From a virus: a stretch of 44,696 nt of DNA. Of this stretch, positions 7,945-15,873 are shown in pieces (position 1 is the first letter of the stretch; the number at the start of each line of letters is the position of its first letter). The stretch covers positions 1 through 44,696 of IMG/VR virus record IMGVR_UViG_3300037165_000022; one strand, given 5' to 3'. The notes below the pieces were generated by a model. The model made no database searches, was not told the origin of the DNA, and was given only the letters and a program-made list of their open reading frames with translations. The position numbers were made by a program, and so were the translations under genes.

Positions 7945-7978
7945 AAAAAAAGACTAGGATTTCTTCTAGTCTTTTTTA
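7945..7978. terminator. bidirectional terminator between convergent genes
   Basis: A perfect 12-bp inverted repeat (7946-7957 with 7966-7977; AAAAAAGACTAG and its complement) has an 8-base loop. The A6 and T6 arms allow termination from both sides. It separates the plus-strand gene ending at 7928 from the minus-strand gene ending at 7979. Confidence 0.9.
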
Positions 7979-9007
7979 TTACTCTTTTTCCTTACAATAG
8001 GATCTATTTATTTGTACGAATTTCTTCAAGATTTTCTGATGCTCCTGTGGTTCTCCACATTGAGGAGTGATATAAAGTATATATGGTTCAAATCTTCCAG
8101 ACATACAAAAAATATTTTTACGAATTGTTACCAATTCACATAATAGTTTACCATAAGTCTTATAATTTGCTACATATTTTGCTAATAGAGTTTTAGGTGA
8201 AGAACGTTGAGGAATTTCTACATTTGCTAGCTTATACAAAGCTATCATCTCCTCAAGATCATCTATCATAGCAGAATGCCTATCAACTCCTACTATCCAT
8301 AATAGTTCCTCCTTTGCCTCTTTTTCTGGCATATATTCCCACATTTGCCATTGAGCCATTTTTCCTATCCATTGTAACTCTTCAGGAATATCTGCATACT
8401 TTATAAGAGAACTATATTCATCATTCCAGTCATAGATAGCTTCTTTTCCGCAATATAGCCAAGTTCCGTCAGAAAAGAACTTTCTGTTCTTATAGTTCCA
8501 TTGATATTTATATCTCTTAGGGTCATAGGTAGGATTTTCGAGATTTTCTCCTATATACTTAAATCCTAGAAGTTCAAGAAGCCACTTTTTACCAAAGGGA
8601 AGATTTCCGCTACCATTAAATCCACTATGAGCATATCCTGAAAGGAAATTGTACACCTTCCTATCTATCCACATATATGTCCATTCTTTTACTTCCTCAT
8701 AATTCTGCATTTTCTGAGTAATTTCTTCAGCTTCTTCTCGATTATTACTATTAGGACCATCAATAAGCATTTGGGCAAACTCATCTATAGAGATACCAAA
8801 ATGCTCTTCAATGAGTTTAGTATTAGCATCTTCCTTAATGTTTTCAATGCGTCCATAATCGTCATACTCTCCAAAAATAGGTAGAGTAGCAGGAAGATAA
8901 GGAAGATATGTACTATATGTTCCTTTTTTCAAAGGAAGCAGAACACAATCGTGTCCTGCTGTTATTGAAATGTTACTTATTCCACAATATACTGACCAAC
9001 TTCCCAT
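7979..9007 (-). CDS. large hypothetical phage protein
   Basis: The 342-residue product is aromatic-rich and probably globular. It begins MGSWSVYCGISNISITAGHD with the hydrophobic block CVLLPLKK at residues 21-28. The middle is rich in Trp and Tyr (KEWTYMWIDRKVYNF, QWIGKMAQWQMWEYM). There is no signal peptide or clear membrane segment. I do not recognise a family or catalytic motif. It is the 3'-terminal gene of the RNA-repair-like operon and ends inside the terminator region, so it may be functionally linked to those enzymes. Confidence 0.8.
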   Translation of the reverse strand: MGSWSVYCGISNISITAGHDCVLLPLKKGTYSTYLPYLPATLPIFGEYDDYGRIENIKEDANTKLIEEHFGISIDEFAQMLIDGPNSNNREEAEEITQKMQNYEEVKEWTYMWIDRKVYNFLSGYAHSGFNGSGNLPFGKKWLLELLGFKYIGENLENPTYDPKRYKYQWNYKNRKFFSDGTWLYCGKEAIYDWNDEYSSLIKYADIPEELQWIGKMAQWQMWEYMPEKEAKEELLWIVGVDRHSAMIDDLEEMIALYKLANVEIPQRSSPKTLLAKYVANYKTYGKLLCELVTIRKNIFCMSGRFEPYILYITPQCGEPQEHQKILKKFVQINRSYCKEKE

Positions 9008-9016
9008 AAAATAGGT

Positions 9017-9133
9017 TTAGTATTCGAAATATTCTTCTGTATCTTCTTCGCGAGCAGTATCATAAAGAACTACTTCATTTATCACTTTAAGTAGTTCTTT
9101 ATCGTCTGCAAATGCAATTTCTAACTTTTCCAT
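9017..9133 (-). CDS. very small acidic protein (38 aa)
   Basis: It encodes 38 residues, MEKLEIAFADDKELLKVI followed by an acidic, aromatic tail (REEDTEEYFEY). The ATG shares one base with the stop of the nucleotidyltransferase gene (TAATG), a junction used repeatedly in this operon. This supports translation by coupling. The stop is 9 bases before the next ATG. Function is unknown; the fully acidic tail could be an interaction or mimic segment. Confidence 0.55.
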   Translation of the reverse strand: MEKLEIAFADDKELLKVINEVVLYDTAREEDTEEYFEY

Positions 9134-10263
9134 TAGTAAGTTGATTTAATTGATTTTTCTGCTTCTTGAGCAGCAATTTGTTTACGTATCTCATAATTAA
9201 GATATTTTATAGCACTTGTTGCCATAAATTTCTCAGGAAGAGCAGAATGAGTAAATGCTTCATCCATACGCTCAATTTTAAGTTGAGAATGTTCTATAAT
9301 CTTAGCAAGATCATGTTTTCCGTGTCGTATATCTCTTAGGAATTCAGCATTATCTCTTTTAACTATGAGAGTTTGATGTTCTGCGATATCCAAGGCAGTT
9401 TCAATTAAGCGAACACAATGAAGAAGGTTCTTTCCATCAATCATCTGTCCATGTCCCTTAATATCTACATATCTTTGGGTATTGCGAGCTTTAAGCCATT
9501 CTTCATATTCCTTATATTCCTTGCAATGTATAGACCATGCATCCTTATTGAAGAAAAGTATTCCTATATTATTTGCATCTCTTGGAACATTTGATACACT
9601 AATATCATTTGCAGTGCCTTCATCACTAACTACTCCTTTGAAACTATATCTACCATCAGCAAAGAGATTATAGAGATCTCTTGTATGTGGAATAGAGGAT
9701 AGGCCCATCATTTGCAGTTGTTTAAGAGAAAATACTGTCTTAATAGGAGCAGACTGATAATGATCGTTTTGCCTTGGATTAATGGATTTTTCAATCCAAT
9801 AACAGAAGTCCAGAACAGTTTTGCGAACTGTCTTCTCCTTCTCCCAGTTCATTTTCTTATCAAGTCCACGAGCCTTTTCAATCTGAGATATAGCATATCC
9901 TCCAAAGGAATATCGACATTGTTTAGTGAGAAAGTATTTACGTATAGCTAATACTCTCTCAAAACAATGATGTTTGTAAATAATACAATCTGAAGGACTA
10001 AATAATAGTTCCAGAATTGTAGGATTAGCCTTTTGAGCTAATTCAAGGAATCGGGAAAGTTCATATGCCACTTCATCCTTTGATAGTTCAATTTGTGGCC
10101 TATAGCCATTAAGGAACAAATCATTAGCACTCTGCACATATATCCACTTCCGATCCATATCACTACCCTCTACGTTTGTACCATAGGCATGAGAGCCTAC
10201 AATACAACCATAGATGATAATATTTCCATTGCCCAAATTAGGCAATAAACTCTTTTCCTGCAT
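9133..10263 (-). CDS. RlaP-type predicted nucleotidyltransferase
   Basis: The 376 residues from ATG 10263 open with the Pol-beta-fold nucleotidyltransferase signature IVGSHAYGTNVEGSDMD (21-37), where GS and the D-x-D pair hold metal and nucleotide. This matches the YcgL/RlaP family (PF10127). The rest is helical. RlaP members are repeatedly found next to RNA ligases and have been proposed to act in RNA repair, adding nucleotides to RNA ends. That fits the CCA-like enzyme, kinase, phosphatases and RNA ligase upstream here. Substrate is not proven. A TTG at 10344 would extend into the neighbour and is unlikely; the chosen ATG overlaps the upstream gene by 26 bases. Confidence 0.85.
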   Translation of the reverse strand: MQEKSLLPNLGNGNIIIYGCIVGSHAYGTNVEGSDMDRKWIYVQSANDLFLNGYRPQIELSKDEVAYELSRFLELAQKANPTILELLFSPSDCIIYKHHCFERVLAIRKYFLTKQCRYSFGGYAISQIEKARGLDKKMNWEKEKTVRKTVLDFCYWIEKSINPRQNDHYQSAPIKTVFSLKQLQMMGLSSIPHTRDLYNLFADGRYSFKGVVSDEGTANDISVSNVPRDANNIGILFFNKDAWSIHCKEYKEYEEWLKARNTQRYVDIKGHGQMIDGKNLLHCVRLIETALDIAEHQTLIVKRDNAEFLRDIRHGKHDLAKIIEHSQLKIERMDEAFTHSALPEKFMATSAIKYLNYEIRKQIAAQEAEKSIKSTY

Positions 10264-11377
10264 AATATTTTTCGTCTTTAATTTCCGGAATTGGATGTTT
10301 ACGATAGAGTTTTTTCTTGGGTTTAGAAGGTTTTTTGCCACCAAATTGAAGTTCAGGAATAGCCTCTACTAGTTCCCATCGTCCCCAGTTGACTCCTAAC
10401 ACATCTACAATTTGTAAATGGCTACGCATCGCATTTACACGACTATCCTGATATTGGTTAACATATCTCACTCCTTCTTCATTTCTGAATACATATCGTC
10501 CATCCTCAAAATGAGGAGACAACATCATATTTGCACCTCCTGTATCTTGTGTAACCCTGAATTTGTATAGATTACCTCCCTCTATTTCTACAGGTTTAGG
10601 ATTATAACTATGTATAGTAATGCGTCCTCTATATAAAGGATCGCTAGCATTACGTGTAATTCTTCCTTCATTAGCAGGAGGTACACTATCAGTAGTAGGA
10701 GTATCGGGAATAGATTCTGTTAATCTACCACGAAAATTTGAAAGAATATTATTTGCAAGATCTACTGTTAAAGGATTAATAAATCTTTCACCCCTAACCT
10801 GCCCCCATAGTAATTGTGCTTCTTTTCTTATTTCTCTTTCTCTTATAGAACTTCTTAGTAACTCTTCATGTTCATTATTACTTCTATTAACAAAATCCTG
10901 AAAATTGTCTTCCTGATGTTCAGTTAATAGTTGACCAGCAAACTGTTCAGCAGCCTCTCTTATTTCTCTTACATCAGGTTGTTCCTCTGGAGGATTTTGC
11001 GCTACATGAGTAGGAGGAGTCCTATATACTTCTAGATCTTGTCTACGAGCCCACCTTACAGCACCTGTAATTTCAATATCATCACTTACTCTATTTATAG
11101 GAGGTGGAATTGCTTGAATGTCAGTAGGTTCATCAAAAGTATCATCTTCCCCGTCAGCATCCCATATAACACGAGTTGGGCCATCAAGAAGTTCAATTAT
11201 TTGTGCATCATTTACCTCATATAATGTATCGTTTTCATCATCCAATACATCATATATACTTATTCGTCCACTTCCTTGTGGAGCATCAAATGCTACACCT
11301 AGAATTCTGCCCGCGAATTCAAGTTGTCTATCATTTGTATGAAACATTATTATATCATCTGCTTGATAAATTGCCAT
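10238..11377 (-). CDS. hypothetical protein, acidic, possible two-domain
   Basis: In these 379 residues, an N-terminal beta-rich part (about 1-75, with YQADDIIMFH and AGRILGVAFDAP) resembles a small barrel. A long charged, Pro- and Glu-rich helical middle follows (EEQPDVREIREAAEQF ... REREIRKEAQLLWGQ). A C-terminal beta-rich part (from about 255, YRGRITIHSYNPKPVEIEG) is followed by a basic KKPSKPKKKLYRKH tail. I do not recognise it. It starts by TAATG coupling to the CCA-type enzyme gene and overlaps the RlaP gene, so it is co-expressed with nucleotidyltransferases and may be a scaffold or RNA-binding partner. Confidence 0.75.
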   Translation of the reverse strand: MAIYQADDIIMFHTNDRQLEFAGRILGVAFDAPQGSGRISIYDVLDDENDTLYEVNDAQIIELLDGPTRVIWDADGEDDTFDEPTDIQAIPPPINRVSDDIEITGAVRWARRQDLEVYRTPPTHVAQNPPEEQPDVREIREAAEQFAGQLLTEHQEDNFQDFVNRSNNEHEELLRSSIREREIRKEAQLLWGQVRGERFINPLTVDLANNILSNFRGRLTESIPDTPTTDSVPPANEGRITRNASDPLYRGRITIHSYNPKPVEIEGGNLYKFRVTQDTGGANMMLSPHFEDGRYVFRNEEGVRYVNQYQDSRVNAMRSHLQIVDVLGVNWGRWELVEAIPELQFGGKKPSKPKKKLYRKHPIPEIKDEKYYAGKEFIA

Positions 11378-12111
11378 TATTCTTCATTTGTAGGTTTCAG
11401 CCACAACTTCGTGCGTGTGAATATATAATTTTTCAACCCATCATAATATTCAAGCATTTTAAGTGTGTCTAATGTGTTGTGTTTAAAGCATTTATAAAGC
11501 TCCTCACGGATGCGTTCTTCAGATACAACTTTGAACATTTCATCATAGTTGAAATGAACAATCATATCTGAAATTTCTTGGCTTATTACAAAGTCTTTTG
11601 TAATAGCAAATCGTATAGCTCTTAATAAGCGTAAAGGATCATCTGTGAATGTAATTTCACCAGAAATAGGAGTTCGTAGAATTCCTAGTTCAATATCATT
11701 TCGGCCATCAAAAGGATCATAAATATTTCCTTCTTCATCCTTAGCAATTGCATTTATAGTGAAATCTCGCCTTGTAAGATCATCAAGAAGTGTGCCGGGA
11801 ACTAAAATTGGCTCACGAGTACCTTCCTTATAACCTATTTCCTTACGAGCTATTACAAAATCTGCTGTAAGATTTTCCTTTTTATAACCTCTTGGAAATT
11901 GAGCCCTAATTGTATACATTCGAGGAGTTGTAAGAAATATAGTAAATCCTTTGCGATTCAAATATTCAACTAACAGTGCAAATATTTGCTCCATATCTGT
12001 ATGCTCAGGAATTCTATCCATATTAGGTACAGCCACATAATCAATATCCTTAGACTTCTTGCCTAAGAACTCATCTCGGATTTTGCCTCCAACTTCATAG
12101 AACTTAAACAT
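11377..12111 (-). CDS. CCA-adding enzyme / poly(A) polymerase family nucleotidyltransferase
   Basis: The 244 residues show the class II tRNA nucleotidyltransferase head. VGGKIRDEFLGKKSKDIDYV (7-26) has the GG and the metal-binding D22/D24. LTADFVIARK is the third acidic strand, and RRDFTINAIA (114-123) and DDPLRLLRAIRFA (157-169) form the neck that reads ATP and CTP. Cellular enzymes are about 400 residues, so this version lacks most of the body and tail that measure the tRNA. Such enzymes rebuild the CCA end of tRNAs. Beside an RNA ligase and kinase it suggests repair of tRNAs cut by host defence nucleases. The shortened tail could change specificity. Confidence 0.9.
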   Translation of the reverse strand: MFKFYEVGGKIRDEFLGKKSKDIDYVAVPNMDRIPEHTDMEQIFALLVEYLNRKGFTIFLTTPRMYTIRAQFPRGYKKENLTADFVIARKEIGYKEGTREPILVPGTLLDDLTRRDFTINAIAKDEEGNIYDPFDGRNDIELGILRTPISGEITFTDDPLRLLRAIRFAITKDFVISQEISDMIVHFNYDEMFKVVSEERIREELYKCFKHNTLDTLKMLEYYDGLKNYIFTRTKLWLKPTNEE

Positions 12112-12362
12112 AATCGTAAGTTTTTAAGTGATTCAGAAGATTCCATATAGAAATCATCTATAATACTACCTCCATGTTCTGCATCAGGATCAGCTCGGGT
12201 TCTGATTATGTTCAGACTGTCCAGAGCCTGCCAGAATCTCAGATCTGGATTCTCCATCAGGAATTTCTCCAGTAGGAGTAGTATCTGTTTGTTGTAGCTC
12301 CTCCTGTCTATCGCTGCTTTCCTGTTCACTAGATCTGCTATCTGCTGCACGATGGATTCCAT
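12063..12362 (-). CDS. conserved phage small protein, overprinted on its neighbour
   Basis: The 99 residues include KQILLLLEKFLMENPDLRFWQALDSLNII (26-54) and later DDFYMESSESL. This LxxFLxENPDLRFxQAL...DxFYxES pattern recurs in small proteins of many phages, so the frame looks genuine. Its first 173 bases overlap the 12190-12594 gene in another frame, and its last 49 bases overlap the CCA-type gene. Start ATG 12362 is chosen because the helix before the conserved block is well formed; ATG 12257 would cut into the motif. Function is unknown. Confidence 0.7.
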   Translation of the reverse strand: MESIVQQIADLVNRKAAIDRRSYNKQILLLLEKFLMENPDLRFWQALDSLNIIRTRADPDAEHGGSIIDDFYMESSESLKNLRLCLSSMKLEAKSEMSS

Positions 12363-12594
12363 GTTTCATTATTATTAATGATTTATAACCTGCTTGTAAT
12401 ACTTGCTGCAAAAGTTTCATAAAATTGAATACATCTACATCTCCATGAGGATTTCCTAATGGAGTTTCTGTCTTAATTATCCAATATTTTTCATGCTGTT
12501 TTCCTCTCGCAATTTGTGGAGAACATATCCAATCTAGCAAATCTGTTCGATGTGCTAGATTGGTATCCTCTATGTGTAATGTAAAGATGTTCAT
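12190..12594 (-). CDS. hypothetical protein with overprinted, disordered C-terminus
   Basis: In these 134 residues, 1-84 look like a folded domain (FTLHIEDTNLAHRTDLLDWI ... DVDVFNFMKLLQQVLQAGYKSLIIMKHGIHR). From about 85 the chain becomes Ser-, Glu-, Gln- and Asp-rich and apparently disordered. That change coincides with the 173 bases shared with the 12063-12362 gene, suggesting its tail has been shaped by the other reading frame. The ATG shares one base with the upstream stop (TAATG). No family is recognised. Confidence 0.65.
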   Translation of the reverse strand: MNIFTLHIEDTNLAHRTDLLDWICSPQIARGKQHEKYWIIKTETPLGNPHGDVDVFNFMKLLQQVLQAGYKSLIIMKHGIHRAADSRSSEQESSDRQEELQQTDTTPTGEIPDGESRSEILAGSGQSEHNQNPS

Positions 12595-12797
12595 TACATT
12601 AATTCTTTCATTTGTGATTTGAAATATCCTCTCACTCTCTTAGACCATTTCTTCTTTTCAAATCTGCCAGAAGCTTTTCCTTTAGGAGACATACTTGTTA
12701 TAGATCTAGTAATATGAGTTAAAGAACCTTTACAATTTGCTATCCCATTCATGTTCTCATTATAGGCAGCTTTGTGTCTTCTACCTTTATTTTTCAT
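12594..12797 (-). CDS. small very basic protein
   Basis: The 67 residues contain about twenty Lys/Arg, with KNKGRRHK at the start and FEKKKWSKRVRGYFK near the end, and no acidic cluster except at the last residues. It is likely a nucleic-acid-binding or ribosome-associated peptide. The ATG overlaps the stop of the metallophosphoesterase gene by 4 bases and its stop is coupled to the next ATG, so it is a true member of the operon. I do not recognise the family. Confidence 0.6.
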   Translation of the reverse strand: MKNKGRRHKAAYNENMNGIANCKGSLTHITRSITSMSPKGKASGRFEKKKWSKRVRGYFKSQMKELM

Positions 12798-13402
12798 CGC
12801 ACATTTGTATTTTTCCCGTGGCTATCAGGAAATGTAATATCTCTTTTATCAAGAATATTATACACTTCTTCAAATGTGAAGGGTCGGTACTCTCCAAGCA
12901 GTTTATAGGCATTATCAATGCCTACATCCATACTTTTTCCATAAGGAGTACGTTCCAGACTTCCATGAGAATGTCCATAAGTATGCATGAATCCTTTATG
13001 AGATCCAAGCCATACACGAAAAGCATAGTGCATTGCTACCCAAGGAATTCCATTAATAGTACCTTCCCAGTAGTCCTGTACAGAAGTGAAGAACTCGGTA
13101 TATTTATGTATATGCTGATCATGATTTCCACGAATGAAATGAATATTTTTACATCGAATTTGCATCCGATAATTGGGAATGTTTGTATGCCCTCCAAAGG
13201 CAAAGTCTCCATGAAAAAGAATAGTATCATCTTCTTTAACAATATCATTGATATTAGTAGTGATAGTTTTATTCATTTCATGGAGACTGGAAAAGTCTCT
13301 GTAGCCATTCGTCCATTTAGAACTACTAGGGCCTGCTATATTAGCATGTCCTAAATGCCAATCTGAACTAAGGAAGACATTTCCTGTGAGTTTATTTTCC
13401 AT
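12794..13402 (-). CDS. calcineurin-like metallophosphoesterase
   Basis: The 202 residues carry all five blocks of the fold: SDWHLGH (13-19), GDFAFGG (65-71), RGNHD (91-95), AMHYAF (123-128) and YGHSHG (142-147). Together they hold two metal ions. Small phage members of this type hydrolyse phosphodiesters or phosphomonoesters such as 2',3'-cyclic phosphates, and several operate in RNA end-healing. Sitting directly after a polynucleotide-kinase-like gene and near an RNA ligase, it could prepare RNA 3' ends, but a different substrate cannot be excluded. It starts 11 bases inside the kinase gene end. Confidence 0.92.
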   Translation of the reverse strand: MENKLTGNVFLSSDWHLGHANIAGPSSSKWTNGYRDFSSLHEMNKTITTNINDIVKEDDTILFHGDFAFGGHTNIPNYRMQIRCKNIHFIRGNHDQHIHKYTEFFTSVQDYWEGTINGIPWVAMHYAFRVWLGSHKGFMHTYGHSHGSLERTPYGKSMDVGIDNAYKLLGEYRPFTFEEVYNILDKRDITFPDSHGKNTNVR

Positions 13403-13895
13403 AAGTTTTTGAATAGATTTTGTATGGTGAAATATCTATACGAGGATATGCCTTGTAAAATGCTTTTAGGTGATCCAGCGGAATATATTTACCAGTTTTA
13501 ATTTTCCGAATTATATTTCTTATCCACGCTTTCCAGTAGGGTATTTTGAAGAACTCTACGTAGAATTCCATTTTACCTGAATTTATCAAGCTTTGAAAGG
13601 TGGTAAGATAGGCTGCCATATGCTTATTCTGCATGTGACAATTATCGAGAATAATTACTCCTTCTTCTAATGTAGAAGCTGTACTTAGTTGTTTGTAGAA
13701 TTTCTCAGTAACAACTTTTTCATTAACAACACACATTATATAAGGCTGCGGAAATGATTTCCGAATTACGTCCTTACTAATAATTACTACATTAGTTTTA
13801 TGACGTGCTGCAAGGATGGGAAGATTTTCCTCTATCCAAGTGGACTTTCCACTACAGGGTGCTCCTACTAAACAAATAACAATTAATTTGCTCAT
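13392..13895 (-). CDS. polynucleotide-kinase-like P-loop protein
   Basis: The 167 residues begin with a beta strand and Walker A GAPCSGKST (11-19), followed by a hydrophobic strand VVIISKD (36-42) and the central VIILDNCHMQNK. This DN(C/T)H block and the G.P.SGKST loop are typical of the T4 Pnkp-type 5'-kinase domain, which transfers gamma-phosphate from ATP to a 5'-OH of RNA or DNA. The phosphatase half of T4 Pnkp is absent. The separate phosphoesterases at 12794 and 15874 could supply it. An intergenic hairpin lies 12 bases before its ATG. Confidence 0.82.
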   Translation of the reverse strand: MSKLIVICLVGAPCSGKSTWIEENLPILAARHKTNVVIISKDVIRKSFPQPYIMCVVNEKVVTEKFYKQLSTASTLEEGVIILDNCHMQNKHMAAYLTTFQSLINSGKMEFYVEFFKIPYWKAWIRNIIRKIKTGKYIPLDHLKAFYKAYPRIDISPYKIYSKTYGK

Positions 13896-13906
13896 AATAA
13901 AAATTA

Positions 13907-13927
13907 AGGGGAGTATCTCACTCCCCC
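13907..13927 (-). terminator. stem-loop, probable (weak) minus-strand terminator
   Basis: The 7-bp GC-rich stem GGGGAGT/ACTCCCC (13908-13914 with 13920-13926) and 5-base loop are followed on the minus strand by TTAATTTTTATT. It sits in the only non-coding gap (13896-13930) between the 13931-14203 gene and the kinase gene. No promoter is visible for the kinase, so termination is probably partial. Confidence 0.65.
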
Positions 13928-13930
13928 TGT

Positions 13931-14203
13931 TTATAATTCATCCCATTTATATACCACAAATGTCTCTTTCTTAGAGGCAGATATTTTTCGATTCAGAAAC
14001 AAATAGGGAGTTCCTATTTTATAATAAAGCTTCAAGAATTCTTTAGATTCCTTGTTGCCATCCACTATTTTCAGAAGTTTCTGTCGTAGTATTACCTGAT
14101 CTTCATAAGACAAACTTCCGGGTATCTTAATTACTGCAAATCCTGGCTTGTAAATAATTTTAGCCTGAGTTGCATCGTCCACAGTTACGATTAGAATTTT
14201 CAT
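13931..14203 (-). CDS. hypothetical protein
   Basis: The 90-residue small alpha/beta protein has no cysteines: MKILIVTVDDATQAKII, then IPGSLSYEDQVILRQKLLKI and a C-terminal TFVVYKWDEL. No family is recognised. The ATG is 3 bases after the RNA ligase stop and the stop is followed by a hairpin, so it ends the upstream transcript. Its association with the ligase suggests a supporting role in the same process, without direct evidence. Confidence 0.7.
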   Translation of the reverse strand: MKILIVTVDDATQAKIIYKPGFAVIKIPGSLSYEDQVILRQKLLKIVDGNKESKEFLKLYYKIGTPYLFLNRKISASKKETFVVYKWDEL

Positions 14204-14206
14204 GTA

Positions 14207-15544
14207 TTATCCTCCTTGTGATTCTTGAGTTTCAATATCCACTGTACCGCTGTCCAGTTCTCGTGTTTCCCTTTCTTTAAATCGGAAGGATTTTAGCTTA
14301 TAAGCCTCATATTCCAATCCTTCTATTCGTAATACAAATCCTTCAGCAGGTACTTTAGCTTTACACATATCACAATCCTTTTCCATATTGAAGCTGGTAA
14401 GTAATTTAGTTAATAACTCTCCATACCATTCTTCTTCACTTGCAGTTCCAACTGGAAGCCAATCACCTGCTTTAACATAATAAAATTCAGGAACTGCTTT
14501 AAGCATATTAGCTTTGCACCAATCCTGTACCTGCTTTGCACTGAATTCGAATACTTTACCCCCAAAGGTAGTGAATGTAATACGATAGATGTAGATGCCA
14601 TAGCAGGTATTAAACTGCCCTTTAGGATCATATCCATAGTCATATCCTCCCTGAATAGGACGTCCGCTTCTTGTAAATCCTACTACTTCTCCATAAATAG
14701 TCATACCATCCAGAAGATAAGGAGCAAGTTCCTTAGAAACATCAGCCCAGATGTCTTCGCCATAGAAATGATTGTAATTACGACCAAGATCATCATTCTT
14801 AATCACTTTACGGCTACTCCAGATATTATCGTAATGAGTATCATTGATTGGCACACCAAGAGTTTTGAGAAGTCTTGGAAACCATCCTATCTTCTTCTTA
14901 CATAATATCTTAGAGGTAATGAAAGATGAACCGTGTAGCTTATTTGTGATAGAAATAAAGCTGTCTGGCTTAACTTTGAAGATATTCTTGCCAAGAGCTT
15001 TTGTATCCTCATGAAAGCGGAACTGTCCGTCTATAATTCGTGATACTTTCTTAGCAATCTTTTGATTACCATTTTTACTGCCGGGTGTTCCCGGAGTATA
15101 TGTAATTTTCGGGATATATTTCTCGCAGATTTTAACACCATTAATCTCGTCAAATGTGGAACCTTCAGGGAGAGCAGCAACATCAACTGCTTCAGCTGCA
15201 AAGAGTATGCTTGTAGCTGGTAGAAACATTCCCTCGGATTTGTGTCCCCGAAACTTAACACAACGAATTCTTCCATTATCTTCGAAATATCCCTTTTCGT
15301 TAATATTGCAGTTTTTGGTGTTGTCACGGTAAAGGTTATTAGTATACAAGAACTCATCAGAGAGTCTTGTTTCAATCGGGAAGAAGATTCCTCTATCTCC
15401 CACTTTCGTATCTTTGCCTACTACTACTAGGTTTCCAAAGATAAGTGTATGCACTACATTATCACATTTCTCAAGAGGTATTAAGTTCTTGATAGTCACA
15501 ATAGTAGCTGCATAATTCTCGTTAATTGGAGTTTTCAGTTTCAT
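14207..15544 (-). CDS. RNA ligase, DRB0094/Rnl5-like
   Basis: The 445 residues have two parts. The N-terminal region (about 1-145) resembles the OB-like module found before the catalytic domain in DRB0094-type ligases (VGKDTKVGDRGIFFPIETRLS, FRGHKSEGMFLP). The nucleotidyltransferase domain has motif I TNKLHGSSF with lysine K202 as the adenylated residue, motif III-like MTIYGEVVGF, motif IV AEGFVLRIEG and motif V YKLKSFRF. These enzymes seal 3'-OH/5'-phosphate RNA breaks using ATP. Two Cys pairs around residue 390-395 (KDCDMCKAKV) are an oddity, perhaps a metal site. It lies in an operon with kinase, phosphatases, RlaP and CCA-type enzymes. Confidence 0.92.
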   Translation of the reverse strand: MKLKTPINENYAATIVTIKNLIPLEKCDNVVHTLIFGNLVVVGKDTKVGDRGIFFPIETRLSDEFLYTNNLYRDNTKNCNINEKGYFEDNGRIRCVKFRGHKSEGMFLPATSILFAAEAVDVAALPEGSTFDEINGVKICEKYIPKITYTPGTPGSKNGNQKIAKKVSRIIDGQFRFHEDTKALGKNIFKVKPDSFISITNKLHGSSFITSKILCKKKIGWFPRLLKTLGVPINDTHYDNIWSSRKVIKNDDLGRNYNHFYGEDIWADVSKELAPYLLDGMTIYGEVVGFTRSGRPIQGGYDYGYDPKGQFNTCYGIYIYRITFTTFGGKVFEFSAKQVQDWCKANMLKAVPEFYYVKAGDWLPVGTASEEEWYGELLTKLLTSFNMEKDCDMCKAKVPAEGFVLRIEGLEYEAYKLKSFRFKERETRELDSGTVDIETQESQGG

Positions 15545-15701
15545 TATTAATTGGTTTTTGTCTCATTTTAGCCTTTCGAGGCTTATCTTTAGACTTATTG
15601 CGAGGACGTTTTATACCTTTAGCAGTCAGTCCACGTTGTCCATACTTTGCATGTCCGGAACAGCAATTATCGTCTTGTTTTCTAACTCCATAAGGTTTCA
15701 T
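15522..15701 (-). CDS. small basic protein (59 aa)
   Basis: It encodes 59 residues starting MKPYGVRKQDDNCCSGHAKY and continuing with a run of Lys/Arg (GIKRPRNKSKDKPRKAKMRQK). A CC-x-GH group near residues 13-17 could bind metal. Its ATG shares a base with the stop of the 15701-15871 gene (TAATG) and its end overlaps the ligase start by 23 bases, which supports translation. It is probably a nucleic-acid-binding peptide; the family is not recognised. Confidence 0.6.
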   Translation of the reverse strand: MKPYGVRKQDDNCCSGHAKYGQRGLTAKGIKRPRNKSKDKPRKAKMRQKPINNETENSN

Positions 15702-15871
15702 TATTTAATTTTTGTAGGTGCATGAAAAAATTCTACTAACCACATTTGAAGTTCAGCAATATTTCGATCTATTGCACATCTATTATATTCTTCAAATATA
15801 GTACGCCATAATTTTTCATTGTTTATGGCCTGTTGATATATTTCTTCTGCAATACGAAATTTATTTTCCAT
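15701..15871 (-). CDS. small helical protein (56 aa)
   Basis: It encodes 56 residues, MENKFRIAEEIYQQAINNEK then LWRTIFEEYNRCAIDRNIAELQMWLVEFF, almost certainly all helix with an amphipathic pattern. It is joined by TAATG to the gene below and starts 3 bases after the phosphatase stop. Function is unknown. Confidence 0.6.
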   Translation of the reverse strand: MENKFRIAEEIYQQAINNEKLWRTIFEEYNRCAIDRNIAELQMWLVEFFHAPTKIK

Positions 15872-15873
15872 TT

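Noticed and set aside
12737-13354. 205-codon open frame on the plus strand
   Set aside because: It is the antisense of the metallophosphoesterase gene, whose five catalytic blocks are clear; the plus frame has no recognisable domain and no promoter.
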